Shown: positions 1-7,905, counted from the first letter of the stretch. The stretch is 11,431 nt of DNA from Rhodospirillaceae bacterium (GCA_013349735.1 DUZC01000046.1:1-11431); one strand, 5' to 3'. The notes: generated from the sequence alone by a model not told the origin. A program made the numbers and translations.

Positions 1-518
1 CCGAGAAAGAGGTCGGCCGAGCGCTGGTAAAGCTGGCAGGAGAGCTTCCCGTCCGAGACAGAAAACTGGAACAGGCAGTGGCAGGGCGGCAGCGCCATCT
101 GGTCGATATCCGCCGGATTCCAGGCAGAAACAATCAGGCGGCGCGAATCGGGATTGTTCCGGATCTGCTGCAAAAGTCCGCTGATCTGATCGATCCGACG
201 GCCGTCAGCCGCCGGCCAGGATCGCCATTGATAGCCATAGACCGGCCCCAACTCGCCCTTTTCGTCAGCCCACTCATCCCAAATCGAGACCTTGTTTTCC
301 TTGAGATAGCGGATATTGGTGTCGCCTTGCAAAAACCATAAAAGCTCATGGATGATCGAGCGCAGATGCAGTTTCTTGGTGGTGACCAGGGGAAAGCCCT
401 GGGCCAGATCAAAACGCATCTGCCAACCGAACAGACTATAGGTCCCGGTCCCGGTGCGGTCCTGCTTATAGACCCCGTCCCGGCGCACGCTTTGCAGCAG
501 TTCCAAATACTGTTTCAC
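1..518 (-). CDS. thyA: Thymidylate synthase ThyA (partial, C-terminal third outside window)
   Basis: ThyA makes dTMP from dUMP using methylenetetrahydrofolate in the cytoplasm. I translated 172 codons by hand. The start GTG-AAA-CAG-TAT gives (M)KQYLELL. Next come the phosphate-binding RTGTGT loop (residues 21-26), the conserved FPLVTTKK and HLRSIIHELLWFL segments, IWDEWAD, the Arg pair in DSRR (124-127), and the catalytic cysteine in PPCH at residue 146. Cys146 has the same number as in E. coli ThyA. The reading stops at CQLYQRSADLFL, where about 92 of roughly 264 residues would remain. GTG is the first possible start: an in-frame TAA lies only three codons upstream, no in-frame ATG occurs before codon 34, and a GGGGG run lies 9 bases upstream. 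No frameshift is visible. It is divergent from sspB. Family identity is certain; only the missing end cannot be checked. Confidence 0.97.
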   Translation of the reverse strand, partial: MKQYLELLQSVRRDGVYKQDRTGTGTYSLFGWQMRFDLAQGFPLVTTKKLHLRSIIHELLWFLQGDTNIRYLKENKVSIWDEWADEKGELGPVYGYQWRSWPAADGRRIDQISGLLQQIRNNPDSRRLIVSAWNPADIDQMALPPCHCLFQFSVSDGKLSCQLYQRSADLFL

Positions 519-649
519 CTTGTCTTACCCCCGGTTGAGCGTCGCCGATTGGCCCGCCTATCTTATTGGTTTTTGGTTTTTTCGCGACCTCAGATCGTGT
601 TTGATTGTCGAAACGCTGCGGCCCCTGGTGTAATAGATCGCAAAGCTTT

Positions 650-673
650 ATGTTCATGGTGCTCAATGAACAT
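650..673. repeat. Perfect 8-bp inverted repeat upstream of sspB
   Basis: ATGTTCAT (650-657) and its exact reverse complement ATGAACAT (666-673) flank an 8-base spacer. The repeat ends 20 bases before the sspB start codon, in the thyA-sspB divergent spacer. Dyads of this size often bind dimeric regulators, and this one could also form a hairpin in the sspB leader. It is not the alphaproteobacterial LexA direct repeat GTTC-N7-GTTC, because the second half is inverted and spaced differently. A function is inferred only from position and symmetry. Confidence 0.5.
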
Positions 674-693
674 CCGGATCGGGACACTCCTGC

Positions 694-1188
694 ATGGCAA
701 AGCCGGTATTGCGATATGATAAAATGGTGGAAGACGCGCTTCGCGGTGTCCTTCGCGAGGCCTTAATCGCCAGCCGGGATGGCCTGCCCGGCAACCATCA
801 TTTTTACATTACCTTCCACACGCAGCACCCCGATGTTATGATCGCAAGCTATATGCGGGAGCGCTATCCGCAGGAAATGACCATTGTGCTGCAGCATCAA
901 TATTGGGGGCTCGAGGTCACCCCGGAATGGTTCGAGGTGACGCTGTCCTTCAATCGCGTCAATGAGCGGCTGCATATTCCCTTTGCCGCCGTGACCGCCT
1001 TTGCCGATCCCTCGGTAAAATTTGGCCTGCAATTTCATGTGGACGGCCTTCCCGAAATTGACCCGGGACAATTGCCCGAAGAAGAAACCCAAGCGGTCGA
1101 CAGCCAAACCGCTGCCAAGCCTCAGCCGGCTCAAAAGCCGGCTGAGGGGGCCGAAGTGATCACCCTTGACGCCTTTCGCAAAAAATAG
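694..1188 (+). CDS. sspB: SspB-alpha ClpXP adaptor protein
   Basis: SspB tethers substrates, including ssrA-tagged peptides from stalled ribosomes, to the ClpXP protease. The 164-residue product matches the alphaproteobacterial SspB-alpha family. A folded core spans about residues 5-115, with the family segments YDKMVEDALRGV, HHFYITF, YPQEMTIVLQHQYW and DPSVKFGLQF. It is followed by a Pro/Gln/Ala-rich, probably disordered linker (about 120-154). The conserved tail ITLDAFRKK at the very C-terminus resembles the IVSLDQFRKK end of the Caulobacter protein as I recall it, and would be the ClpX-docking peptide. The start at 694 keeps the LRYDKMVE lead-in typical of the family and has GGGA about 9 bases upstream; ATG 724 would cut the first helix. 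It probably heads a unit with the fumarase gene 41 bases downstream. A strong hairpin lies within the linker-coding DNA. Confidence 0.93.
   Translation: MAKPVLRYDKMVEDALRGVLREALIASRDGLPGNHHFYITFHTQHPDVMIASYMRERYPQEMTIVLQHQYWGLEVTPEWFEVTLSFNRVNERLHIPFAAVTAFADPSVKFGLQFHVDGLPEIDPGQLPEEETQAVDSQTAAKPQPAQKPAEGAEVITLDAFRKK
1120..1147. repeat. Perfect 12-bp hairpin inside the sspB linker
   Basis: CCTCAGCCGGCT (1120-1131) is followed by the 4-base loop CAAA and then its exact reverse complement AGCCGGCTGAGG (1136-1147). The stem has 9 G/C pairs out of 12. The DNA encodes about residues 143-151 of SspB, in the low-complexity linker, where the sequence is free to drift. No T-run follows, so it is not a standard intrinsic terminator. 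It ends 41 bases before the sspB stop. It could slow ribosomes or protect mRNA, or be a REP-like palindrome tolerated in the linker. Confidence 0.75.
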
Positions 1189-1229
1189 CTTTTTACCTCC
1201 CTGCCAACCGCTCAACTGACGGGGTCACC

Positions 1230-2852
1230 ATGACCACTGACATCGCCTTGTTTGCCGACATTTTTCCCTTGTCCGGCGACGACACGCCTTACACCAAACT
1301 GTCATCCGACCATGTTTCCTCGGCCAATTTTCAGGGCGCCCCGATGGTTGTGGTGGCCAAGGAAGGGCTGGAACTGCTTTCCGCCGAAGCCTTCAAGCAG
1401 GTCTCGCATCTGTTGCGGCCGGCGCATCTGAAGCAGCTGCGTTCGATTCTTGACGACGCCGAAGCCTCGGAAAACGACAAATTCGTCGCGCTTGATCTTT
1501 TGATGAATGCCAATATCGCCGCCGGCATGATCTTGCCGATGTGCCAAGATACCGGCACCGCCATTGTCATGGGCAAAAAGGGCCAGCAGATCTGGACCGG
1601 CGGCGGGGACGAGGCCGCTTTATCCGCGGGAATCGCGCGGGCCTACCGGGAAATGAATCTGCGCTATAGCCAAGTCTCGGCGCTGGACATGTATGAAGAG
1701 GTCAATACCGGCAACAATCTGCCGGCCCAGATCGATCTTTATGCCACCGAGGGCGATGCCTATAAATTCCTGTTCATGGCCAAAGGCGGCGGCTCAGCCA
1801 ACAAGACCTTCCTGTTCCAGCAGACCAAGGCCCTGCTCAACCCGACAGCCCTGCTCAAATTCCTGGATGCCCAGATTCGCACCTTGGGCACGGCGGCCTG
1901 TCCGCCCTACCATCTGGCGATCGCCATCGGCGGCACCTCGGCCGAAATGAATCTGAAAACGGTCAAGCTGGCCTCGGCCAAATATCTCGACCATCTGCCC
2001 ACCAATGGCGGACGTTATGGCCAAGCCTTCCGCGACCTGGATATGGAAGCCAAGGTGCTGGCGATGACCCACCAGATGGGAATCGGCGCCCAATTCGGTG
2101 GCAAATATTTCTGCCACGACGTCCGGGTCATTCGCCTGCCGCGCCACGGCGCCTCTTGCCCGGTGGGCATCGGCGTGTCCTGTTCAGCGGACCGCCAGGT
2201 CAAAGGCAAAATTACCAAAGACGGGATTTATCTGGAAACCCTTGAGCATGATCCGGCCCAGTATCTGCCCGAGATCGACCATAGCAAATTGGCTGGGGAC
2301 GTGGTCCGCATCGACCTCAACCAACCGATGGAACAAATTCGGCGGATTCTCAGCCAGCATCCGATCCGCACCCGGGTCGCCCTGAACGGTCCGATGATTG
2401 TCGCCCGCGACATCGCCCATGCCAAACTTAAGGAACGGCTCGACCGCGGTGAAGGTCTGCCGCAATATTTCAAGGATCACCCGGTTTATTACGCCGGCCC
2501 GGCCAAGACTCCGGAAGGCTATGCCTCGGGATCCTTTGGCCCCACCACTGCGGGCCGCATGGATTCCTATGTGGATCTCTTCCAGGCCAATGGCGGGAGC
2601 ATGGTCATGGTCGCCAAAGGCAATCGCGCCAAGGCGGTGACCGAGGCCTGCAAAACCCATGGCGGATTCTATCTTGGCTCGGTCGGCGGCGCCGCCGCCG
2701 GTTTGGCCCAGCACCATATTAAGAAGGTAGAAGTTCTGGAATATCCGGAACTGGGCATGGAAGCCATTTGGAAAATTGAAGTCAAAGACTTCCCTGCTTT
2801 CATTATCGTTGATGATAAAGGCAATGATTTCTTTGCTGATCTGAACCACTGA
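1230..2852 (+). CDS. fumA: Class I (4Fe-4S) fumarate hydratase
   Basis: This is an iron-sulfur fumarase that interconverts fumarate and L-malate in the TCA cycle. The 540-residue length is typical of the FumA/FumB type. The N-terminal fumerase domain (about 10-330) carries three cysteines at residues 105 (MCQDTGT), 224 (TAACPP) and 318 (VSCSAD), the same numbers as the cluster ligands in E. coli FumA. The C-terminal domain (about 335-540) contains GPMIVARD, GPTTAGRMDSY and VAKGNRAKAV. Mapping with a 28-residue offset to the Leishmania enzyme, as I recall it, the active-site residues correspond to Asp107, His306, Arg393, Thr439, Arg443 and Lys463, and all are present. The start has a GGGG run about 5 bases upstream. 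It follows sspB by 41 bases and precedes the RHH gene by 7. Class I enzymes are oxygen-sensitive, so a class II enzyme may exist elsewhere. Confidence 0.98.
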   Translation: MTTDIALFADIFPLSGDDTPYTKLSSDHVSSANFQGAPMVVVAKEGLELLSAEAFKQVSHLLRPAHLKQLRSILDDAEASENDKFVALDLLMNANIAAGMILPMCQDTGTAIVMGKKGQQIWTGGGDEAALSAGIARAYREMNLRYSQVSALDMYEEVNTGNNLPAQIDLYATEGDAYKFLFMAKGGGSANKTFLFQQTKALLNPTALLKFLDAQIRTLGTAACPPYHLAIAIGGTSAEMNLKTVKLASAKYLDHLPTNGGRYGQAFRDLDMEAKVLAMTHQMGIGAQFGGKYFCHDVRVIRLPRHGASCPVGIGVSCSADRQVKGKITKDGIYLETLEHDPAQYLPEIDHSKLAGDVVRIDLNQPMEQIRRILSQHPIRTRVALNGPMIVARDIAHAKLKERLDRGEGLPQYFKDHPVYYAGPAKTPEGYASGSFGPTTAGRMDSYVDLFQANGGSMVMVAKGNRAKAVTEACKTHGGFYLGSVGGAAAGLAQHHIKKVEVLEYPELGMEAIWKIEVKDFPAFIIVDDKGNDFFADLNH

Positions 2853-2859
2853 CGGGGCC

Positions 2860-3087
2860 ATGGGCGGCATCCGCAAGCGCTCGGTGGCCATTGCCGGCCA
2901 CGCGACCAGCATTTCGCTGGAAGTCGAGTTCTGGCAGGCCTTGAAGGATATTGCCGCCCAACGCCAGACCAGCCTGAACGCTTTGGTGGCCAGTATCGAC
3001 TCGGAACGGGGCGGCAATCTGTCCAGCGCGCTCAGGGTCTTCGTGCTTAAGGAACTGCAGGCAGCAGGGGGCCAATCCGCCTCTTAG
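2860..3087 (+). CDS. Small ribbon-helix-helix domain protein (RHH_4 type)
   Basis: The 75-residue product shows the pattern of the proteobacterial RHH_4 family: KRSVAIAGHATSISLE (about residues 6-21, the ribbon strand), FWQALKDIAAQR (24-35, first helix), SLNALVASIDSER (38-50, second helix), then NLSSALRVFVLKEL (53-66). Proteins with this fold usually dimerise and bind DNA through the paired ribbon, but targets of this branch are generally unknown. Its start is 7 bases after the fumarase stop, and the preceding ACTGACGGGG provides a weak ribosome site, so translation is probably coupled to fumarase. No toxin-like partner is adjacent, which argues against an antitoxin role. A regulatory function is inferred from the fold only. 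Confidence 0.85.
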   Translation: MGGIRKRSVAIAGHATSISLEVEFWQALKDIAAQRQTSLNALVASIDSERGGNLSSALRVFVLKELQAAGGQSAS

Positions 3088-3120
3088 CGTATTGATTTTG
3101 TTACCGTGTTAGGAAATCTG

Positions 3121-3351
3121 ATGACCGAGGACACCGCGTTCCAACTCAGTCGCGTCTATGCCGCGGGCTGGGTCGCCGGCCGCAAATGTGACCAAGACAA
3201 CGAACTGGCCATTGATCAGCAGATCGCCAGCCTTAACCCGCACCAGGCCCCTGAGCCAAAACAGCGCTGGGAACAAGGCTTCAAGGAGGCGTTGGTTCAC
3301 TTCCGCAACAAGCCCCCGCGCAAGCAACGCGGCACCACATCCCGGGCGTGA
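3121..3351 (+). CDS. Small Rmf-like protein (possible ribosome modulation factor)
   Basis: This 76-residue protein is not a textbook match to any family. I see a pattern like ribosome modulation factor: YAAGWVAGRK (residues 13-22), then NPH (39-41), then RWEQGFKEAL (49-58). That resembles the GY.AG...P(Y/H)...W..GW.EA layout of E. coli Rmf, which drives 100S ribosome dimers in stationary phase. Compared with Rmf, about 15 extra residues separate the first helix from NPH, and a basic tail (PPRKQR) follows. I chose ATG 3121 because AGGA lies 6 bases upstream; an in-frame GTG at 3106 lacks such a site. It is 33 bases after the RHH gene on the same strand and ends 9 bases from the convergent AsmA-family stop. 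The gene is probably real; the function is tentative. Confidence 0.6.
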   Translation: MTEDTAFQLSRVYAAGWVAGRKCDQDNELAIDQQIASLNPHQAPEPKQRWEQGFKEALVHFRNKPPRKQRGTTSRA

Positions 3352-3360
3352 AACATCGCT

Positions 3361-6300
3361 TCACCGAAGCTGCAACACCCCCTTCAGGAGATCCTTGCCC
3401 TTCGGCGCCTTGCCCAAAGCCCGGCTCGCCAACCAGGATTGCAAAGGATTGATATCCAGCACCCGCCGGGGACTGTCCAGCGGACCGGACAGGCGCATGA
3501 CCAAGGGCGGAAGATCAGGCAGGTCGGCCAGACTGAAATCAGCATGAGCATCCATGACATAGGCCGGCAGATTGATCTCGATCGCGCCTTTGGCACCGCC
3601 GCCATCCGCCTCCAGCGCCAGATCCTTGGCCTCAAGAATGCCATCCCGCAGGCTAAAACCACTGGAAAGCCGGTTGACTTTGGTTGCTCCTCCGGAAATA
3701 CCGGCCTGCAGGAGGGCCAGCAAACCGGCCGGGCTGTCCAGGGCTTTGGCCTTGGCAACAACGGCGGCCAGATCAAAGCCTTTGATCACCCCTTGCCTTA
3801 TGGCCAACTGCCCGGAGCCCGCCAAGCGCCCCATCCATTCGGCCCAGGACTGGCCGGAACTGTCCAATCTTAAGGATAGATCCCCAAGCCCCTGGACGAA
3901 TTGCAGATCGGCCACCGCCAGCAATGCCTGCTGCAATTGCGCATTCTGCACGGCCCCTTCGACAGCGACACGGCCTTGGCTGCTCAGCCCGCCGCTGAGG
4001 CCGAGCGTCCCGCCAAACAGCCGTCCGGTCAGGCTGGTCAGGATCATTTGACCATCGGCAAGGCTCAGTTCCAGCGCTGGCGCCTCGACGCGCCAGCGCT
4101 GCCAAAGCAAGGCCTGGGCGCTGAGCCTAAGCTTGGCATCAAAGCGCTGCAGCCAGGCTAAATTCAGCGGATCGCGCGACCAATGGACGGTTAAACTCTC
4201 CTGATGGACCGCCGGCCTTGGCGCCGCCATGGCGGACGGGGCCGCTTCGGCCTTGGTCATCGCTCCCGGACGGCGGACAGGCGGCTCAGCAAAGAAAAGA
4301 TCAATAGGCAGCGCGTCTGCCGTTAAAACCGCTTCAAGCGTGGGCTTGCCGGCCGAATGCAGGCTGATTTGACCGGCCAGGGCAATCGGTCCGGCCTTAA
4401 GGCGCAGATCCTGGAACGTCAGATTTTGCAGATCGCCATCCAGCCGACTTGCCAAGCTGCCCCCGCCGACCGGCCAGCCCCGATCAACCGCCAGAAGTTT
4501 CAAAAAATCGCTGAAGCTGGCATGGCTGCCTTCCAACGCAAGATGAAGCCGAGCCGAAGGCCCCAGATCCTCGATCACCCCGGCCGCAGTGACCACGGCC
4601 CCGCCCAATTCCGTGCGGCTTTCAAGGGTAAGATGCGCGGTATCGCCATCAACAACGCCGCTTAGAACCATCGCGCCCAGACGCTCCGGATCAAAATAAT
4701 CGGCAAGCCCGGCCAATCGAAGCCAGGGCAAGGGGTGTGCACTGCTGAGCGCGTAATGAACCCCATGCAGCTGGAATTTTGGACCGCCCAAACCGGCAAT
4801 CTCACCATAGATCCGCCCTTGACCCCCCGCCAGATTACCAACCGCCAAAGATCTAAGCTTAAATAGCTGGTCCTCCCACGAGGCATCCAGATCCACAGCG
4901 TCCGCCACCTGCCCCTCATAAATCAGACGCCCCAAATGCAGGCGTAAAGCGCCATCCCATCCGACAAACCAAGGCGGCGCTGGTGGGGGCAAGGGTTCCT
5001 CCGCTTTGCGGCCCGGTGCCGGCTCTGACGGGGGCTGAACGGGCGGCTGGGCCTGCGACCGATAAGCATCGGCATTCCAGGCATCCACCGCGACAACCCC
5101 CTCTAACCTTGGCCGCTCCCCAAGCCGCGCCGTCAGGCTGGTCTCGATATGAGCGCCATCGACTTGCAGATGCGCATCGGCCAGAGTCACCTCAGTACCG
5201 ACGGCCTTAAGCTGGGCGGCCAGGCGGGCGCGCCGCAGGCGATCCGGCGGCACGGCGGCCAGATCCAATTTCAGCCAGGACAGCAGGCCTCTCAGATCAT
5301 CGCTGCTGGCTTCGATCGAACCGTCAAAGGCCGGACGCCCCTCTTCCAAAGCCAGAAAGCCGAATAAGGCCGCCTCGGTCTGACCGGGCAATTGTCCCCT
5401 TGCCTGATTGATGGTGATTTCGCCATTGCTCAAGGCGGCATTGAGCCGCAAGGACCGCCAAAGGCCGCCCTGCCAGCGCAGCGCCTCGACCGAGAGATCG
5501 ACGCTGGCAGCAAGGGCCTTGGGAAGCGCAGCCGGCAGCCATGAGCGGGCTTCAACCGGCGGCGGCGCCGGAAAATCATGGTTTTGCGCCAGAGTCGAGG
5601 GGATGACGGGCCCCTTGGCGGGACCGTCAAGATCAAGATGATTGGCCGCCATTCTGATATCGACCATGGGCTGTGGCCCCCAACCCAGGCGGACCGAACC
5701 GCTCATCTGCTGACCGGCCAAATCAAAGGTCACCGCCGGCAAATCCAGCGCAACCGGGGTCGCCAGCAAGGTCCCTTGCAATTGCCAGGGAAGCGCGGGC
5801 AATCCTGCTACTAAATTACCGAGGGCCGGACTTTTGGCCGTGACTTTGCCGGAGAAATGCCGCTCACCGCCGGCACCGCTCACTTGTCCGGCCAGATGCA
5901 GTTCCCCCGCCTCGCCGGCGGGGCTCAGGGTCAGGGTCAGCGGGGTCGTTTCGCCCCAGGGCCCGGCTTCCCCCGTGAACAGAACCGCGCGCCCAGCCAG
6001 CAGGCTGGTGCCTTTGAGTCTGACGATGCCAGACGGGGACAGCTCAAGCGTTCCCGACAGTCCCTCAACGCCGAAGGACGGCCCATGCGCCCTTTGATAA
6101 GACAAACGCCCTTCGTCGATGATCACCTCTTCGATGGCTAGCCCATCGGTCTGTCTTAACCCAGAGACAATTCCCCCCAGGCCGGCTTCAGGCGCGGGGC
6201 CGCCCTCACGCTTTTTAGTGAAATGCCAATTGGCCTGGCCATCGGCCAAGGTCTCCAGGCGCAGCTCGGGATTGACCAGACGAAGGTGGGTCAAGGCCAA

Positions 6301-6600
6301 ACGGCCGCTCAGCAGGGACGCCAAGGAAAAGCGCATTTCCACTTCGGGCAAAACTGCCAGGGCAGGCGAGACGGCCCCCGCCAGATTGCCGATGGTAACC
6401 TGGCGCAGAATTATGGTTGGGCGCGGCAGGAAGGCCACCGCGACAACGCCCTCAATGCGCAGTTCGCGACCGAGGACGCGTTCCAACCGTCCGGCCAATT
6501 GGTCGCAGCGGCTGTTCCAATCGATAAAACGCGGCGCCAAACCCAGAATAGCCAGGGCCGCCAACAGGACCCCGGCGATGGCAAACCCTCTAGCCCGCAT
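3361..6600 (-). CDS. AsmA-family envelope protein
   Basis: This 1079-residue protein starts with an arginine-flanked hydrophobic segment (about residues 6-22), consistent with a single inner-membrane anchor and a large periplasmic body. The N-terminal AsmA-type region includes LGRELRIEGVVAVAFLPRP and LRQVTIGN (about 44-75), then FSLASLLSGRLALTHLRLVNPEL. The middle is beta-rich repetitive sequence, broken by two proline-rich linkers near residues 515-545 and 770-800. The C-terminal part (about 880-1050) has the AsmA_2 look: GSGQLAIRQGVIKGFDL, a glycine-rich stretch, and LVMRLSGPLDSPRRVLD. AsmA relatives are bridge-like lipid-transfer proteins that act between inner and outer membrane. It starts 6 bases after the methyltransferase stop, with only a weak ribosome site, so it is likely translated from the guaB message. 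The substrate cannot be told from the sequence. Confidence 0.9.
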   Translation of the reverse strand: MRARGFAIAGVLLAALAILGLAPRFIDWNSRCDQLAGRLERVLGRELRIEGVVAVAFLPRPTIILRQVTIGNLAGAVSPALAVLPEVEMRFSLASLLSGRLALTHLRLVNPELRLETLADGQANWHFTKKREGGPAPEAGLGGIVSGLRQTDGLAIEEVIIDEGRLSYQRAHGPSFGVEGLSGTLELSPSGIVRLKGTSLLAGRAVLFTGEAGPWGETTPLTLTLSPAGEAGELHLAGQVSGAGGERHFSGKVTAKSPALGNLVAGLPALPWQLQGTLLATPVALDLPAVTFDLAGQQMSGSVRLGWGPQPMVDIRMAANHLDLDGPAKGPVIPSTLAQNHDFPAPPPVEARSWLPAALPKALAASVDLSVEALRWQGGLWRSLRLNAALSNGEITINQARGQLPGQTEAALFGFLALEEGRPAFDGSIEASSDDLRGLLSWLKLDLAAVPPDRLRRARLAAQLKAVGTEVTLADAHLQVDGAHIETSLTARLGERPRLEGVVAVDAWNADAYRSQAQPPVQPPSEPAPGRKAEEPLPPPAPPWFVGWDGALRLHLGRLIYEGQVADAVDLDASWEDQLFKLRSLAVGNLAGGQGRIYGEIAGLGGPKFQLHGVHYALSSAHPLPWLRLAGLADYFDPERLGAMVLSGVVDGDTAHLTLESRTELGGAVVTAAGVIEDLGPSARLHLALEGSHASFSDFLKLLAVDRGWPVGGGSLASRLDGDLQNLTFQDLRLKAGPIALAGQISLHSAGKPTLEAVLTADALPIDLFFAEPPVRRPGAMTKAEAAPSAMAAPRPAVHQESLTVHWSRDPLNLAWLQRFDAKLRLSAQALLWQRWRVEAPALELSLADGQMILTSLTGRLFGGTLGLSGGLSSQGRVAVEGAVQNAQLQQALLAVADLQFVQGLGDLSLRLDSSGQSWAEWMGRLAGSGQLAIRQGVIKGFDLAAVVAKAKALDSPAGLLALLQAGISGGATKVNRLSSGFSLRDGILEAKDLALEADGGGAKGAIEINLPAYVMDAHADFSLADLPDLPPLVMRLSGPLDSPRRVLDINPLQSWLASRALGKAPKGKDLLKGVLQLR

Positions 6601-6606
6601 GGCCGC

Positions 6607-7905
6607 TTACCGCTGCAAGACGGCGCAGAAAAAGCCGTCGGTGCCATCGCTGGCCGGAGTCAGCCGCAGGACCGGCTCCTTGGCCGGACAGCCTTCCCCG
6701 ATCACCGCCGCCCAGATGTCCGCGATCGGCAAAAGGGTGAAATCGGGATGGCGTTGCAGAAAGGCCTCTACCTGCCGCTCATTTTCTTCCAAAAGCAGCG
6801 AACAGGTCGCGTAAATCAGCCGCCCCCCCGGTTTGACCAAGCGCGAGGCCTGATCCAGGATAGAGGTTTGCGTCTGTTGCAAACTGTCCAATTGGGCGGC
6901 GGTCAATCGCCAACGGGCATCGGGATTGCGCCGCCAGGTTCCCGACCCCGAACAGGGGGCATCCACCAGCACCCGATCATAGCTGCCGGCCTGACGCTGC
7001 AGCCAACGGGCGTTGTCGTCATCAATCAGCCGGCGCGTTACATTATGCACGCCGGCCCGCCGCAAACGCTGGCCGGCCCGCTCGGCCCGGGCTTTATGGA
7101 TATCAAGCGCCACCAGACGTCCCTTATTGGCCATGCTGGCCGCCATCGCCAGGGTTTTCCCCCCGGCTCCGGCGCAATAATCCGCCACGGTCTGCCCGGG
7201 GCGGGCATCGGCCAGCAGCGCCACCAGCTGCGAGCCTTCGTCCTGCACTTCCAGCCATCCCTGACGGAACGCGCTTTGCGCCGCCAGCGGCGCCCTTGCC
7301 GGCAGGCGCAGCCCCACCGGCGACAAACGGGTGGGCAAAGCCTCCAGGCCATCAGCGGCCAAGGCCTGTCTGGCGGCTTCGCGATCGGTTTTCAGACCAT
7401 TGACCCGGAGATCGACCGGGGCTTCGTCGCGCAAAGCCCCCATTTCCGCCGCCAGGCGCGCCCCCAGCGCCGCCGCCAGTTTCTCTTCCAGCCAGGCAGG
7501 ATATTCGCCTTTAACCCAATCGGGCATGTCATGATGGAACAGATCCCGACCTTTCAGAGCCTGCAACAAAGCCCATTCGGTGGGGGCCAGCGTTCCCGGA
7601 CCATGCGCGACCGAAGTAAACAGCAAGGCGGCCTGGTCGGGAGACAGGCGATCCGCCAAAGCCAAATCGGCCAGCAGGCGATGGCGTGGGGTCCGGCCAA
7701 AGTCCAAACGGTCCAGCCACCAATCCAGACGCGCCCGGCGGCGCAGGCAGCCCCAGACCCGTTCGGAAATCGCTTTACGGTCTTTGGCGCCAATATAGCG
7801 CCGCGCCCGGAGATAAGCGCCGGCCACCTGATCGGCCGGAGCACCGTCGGCTTCCATTGCCGCTAAAATCTCGATGGCTGCGGCCAGACGCGCGCCGGGA
7901 GTCAT
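6607..7905 (-). CDS. RsmB/NOP-family rRNA (cytosine-C5) methyltransferase
   Basis: This is a 432-residue SAM-dependent m5C RNA methyltransferase. The N-terminal helical part (about 1-130) resembles the NusB-like domain of RsmB. A linker with VDLRVNGLKT (164-173) and LEVQDEGSQLV (218-228) follows. The catalytic Rossmann domain has SAM motif I DYCAGAGGKT (242-251), the acidic LDIH (268-270), DAPCSGSGTWRRNPD with Cys318, and the nucleophile motif ATCS with Cys368, then the usual EEN. Both catalytic cysteines of the family are present, and the protein ends in GTDGFFCAVLQR. RsmB methylates 16S C967 in E. coli; this member may do the same, but other sites are possible within the family, so no symbol is given. 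Its ATG overlaps the guaB TGA as ATGA (7902-7905), indicating coupled translation. Confidence 0.93.
   Translation of the reverse strand: MTPGARLAAAIEILAAMEADGAPADQVAGAYLRARRYIGAKDRKAISERVWGCLRRRARLDWWLDRLDFGRTPRHRLLADLALADRLSPDQAALLFTSVAHGPGTLAPTEWALLQALKGRDLFHHDMPDWVKGEYPAWLEEKLAAALGARLAAEMGALRDEAPVDLRVNGLKTDREAARQALAADGLEALPTRLSPVGLRLPARAPLAAQSAFRQGWLEVQDEGSQLVALLADARPGQTVADYCAGAGGKTLAMAASMANKGRLVALDIHKARAERAGQRLRRAGVHNVTRRLIDDDNARWLQRQAGSYDRVLVDAPCSGSGTWRRNPDARWRLTAAQLDSLQQTQTSILDQASRLVKPGGRLIYATCSLLLEENERQVEAFLQRHPDFTLLPIADIWAAVIGEGCPAKEPVLRLTPASDGTDGFFCAVLQR

Noticed and set aside
652..671. LexA (SOS) box upstream of sspB
   Set aside because: GTTC is followed by an inverted GAAC after 12 bases, not by the direct GTTC-N7-GTTC arrangement of alphaproteobacterial LexA sites.
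2184..3017. 277-codon minus-strand open frame
   Set aside because: It is the mirror frame of the class I fumarase and RHH genes, with no family similarity or ribosome site.
2860..3351. Toxin-antitoxin pair formed by the RHH protein and the small downstream protein
   Set aside because: The downstream protein lacks ParE, RelE, PIN or similar motifs, and the RHH protein is of the RHH_4 type rather than a known antitoxin family.
3358..3370. GCTTC-ACC-GAAGC mini hairpin as a bidirectional terminator between the convergent units
   Set aside because: The stem is only 5 bp and no T-run follows on either strand; it overlaps the stop codon of the AsmA-family gene.
6223..7866. 547-codon plus-strand open frame
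   Set aside because: It lies antisense to the RsmB-like gene and the start of the AsmA-family gene, both with full family motifs. Its translation is low-complexity (Gln, Gly, Arg, Pro) as expected from GC-biased shadow frames.
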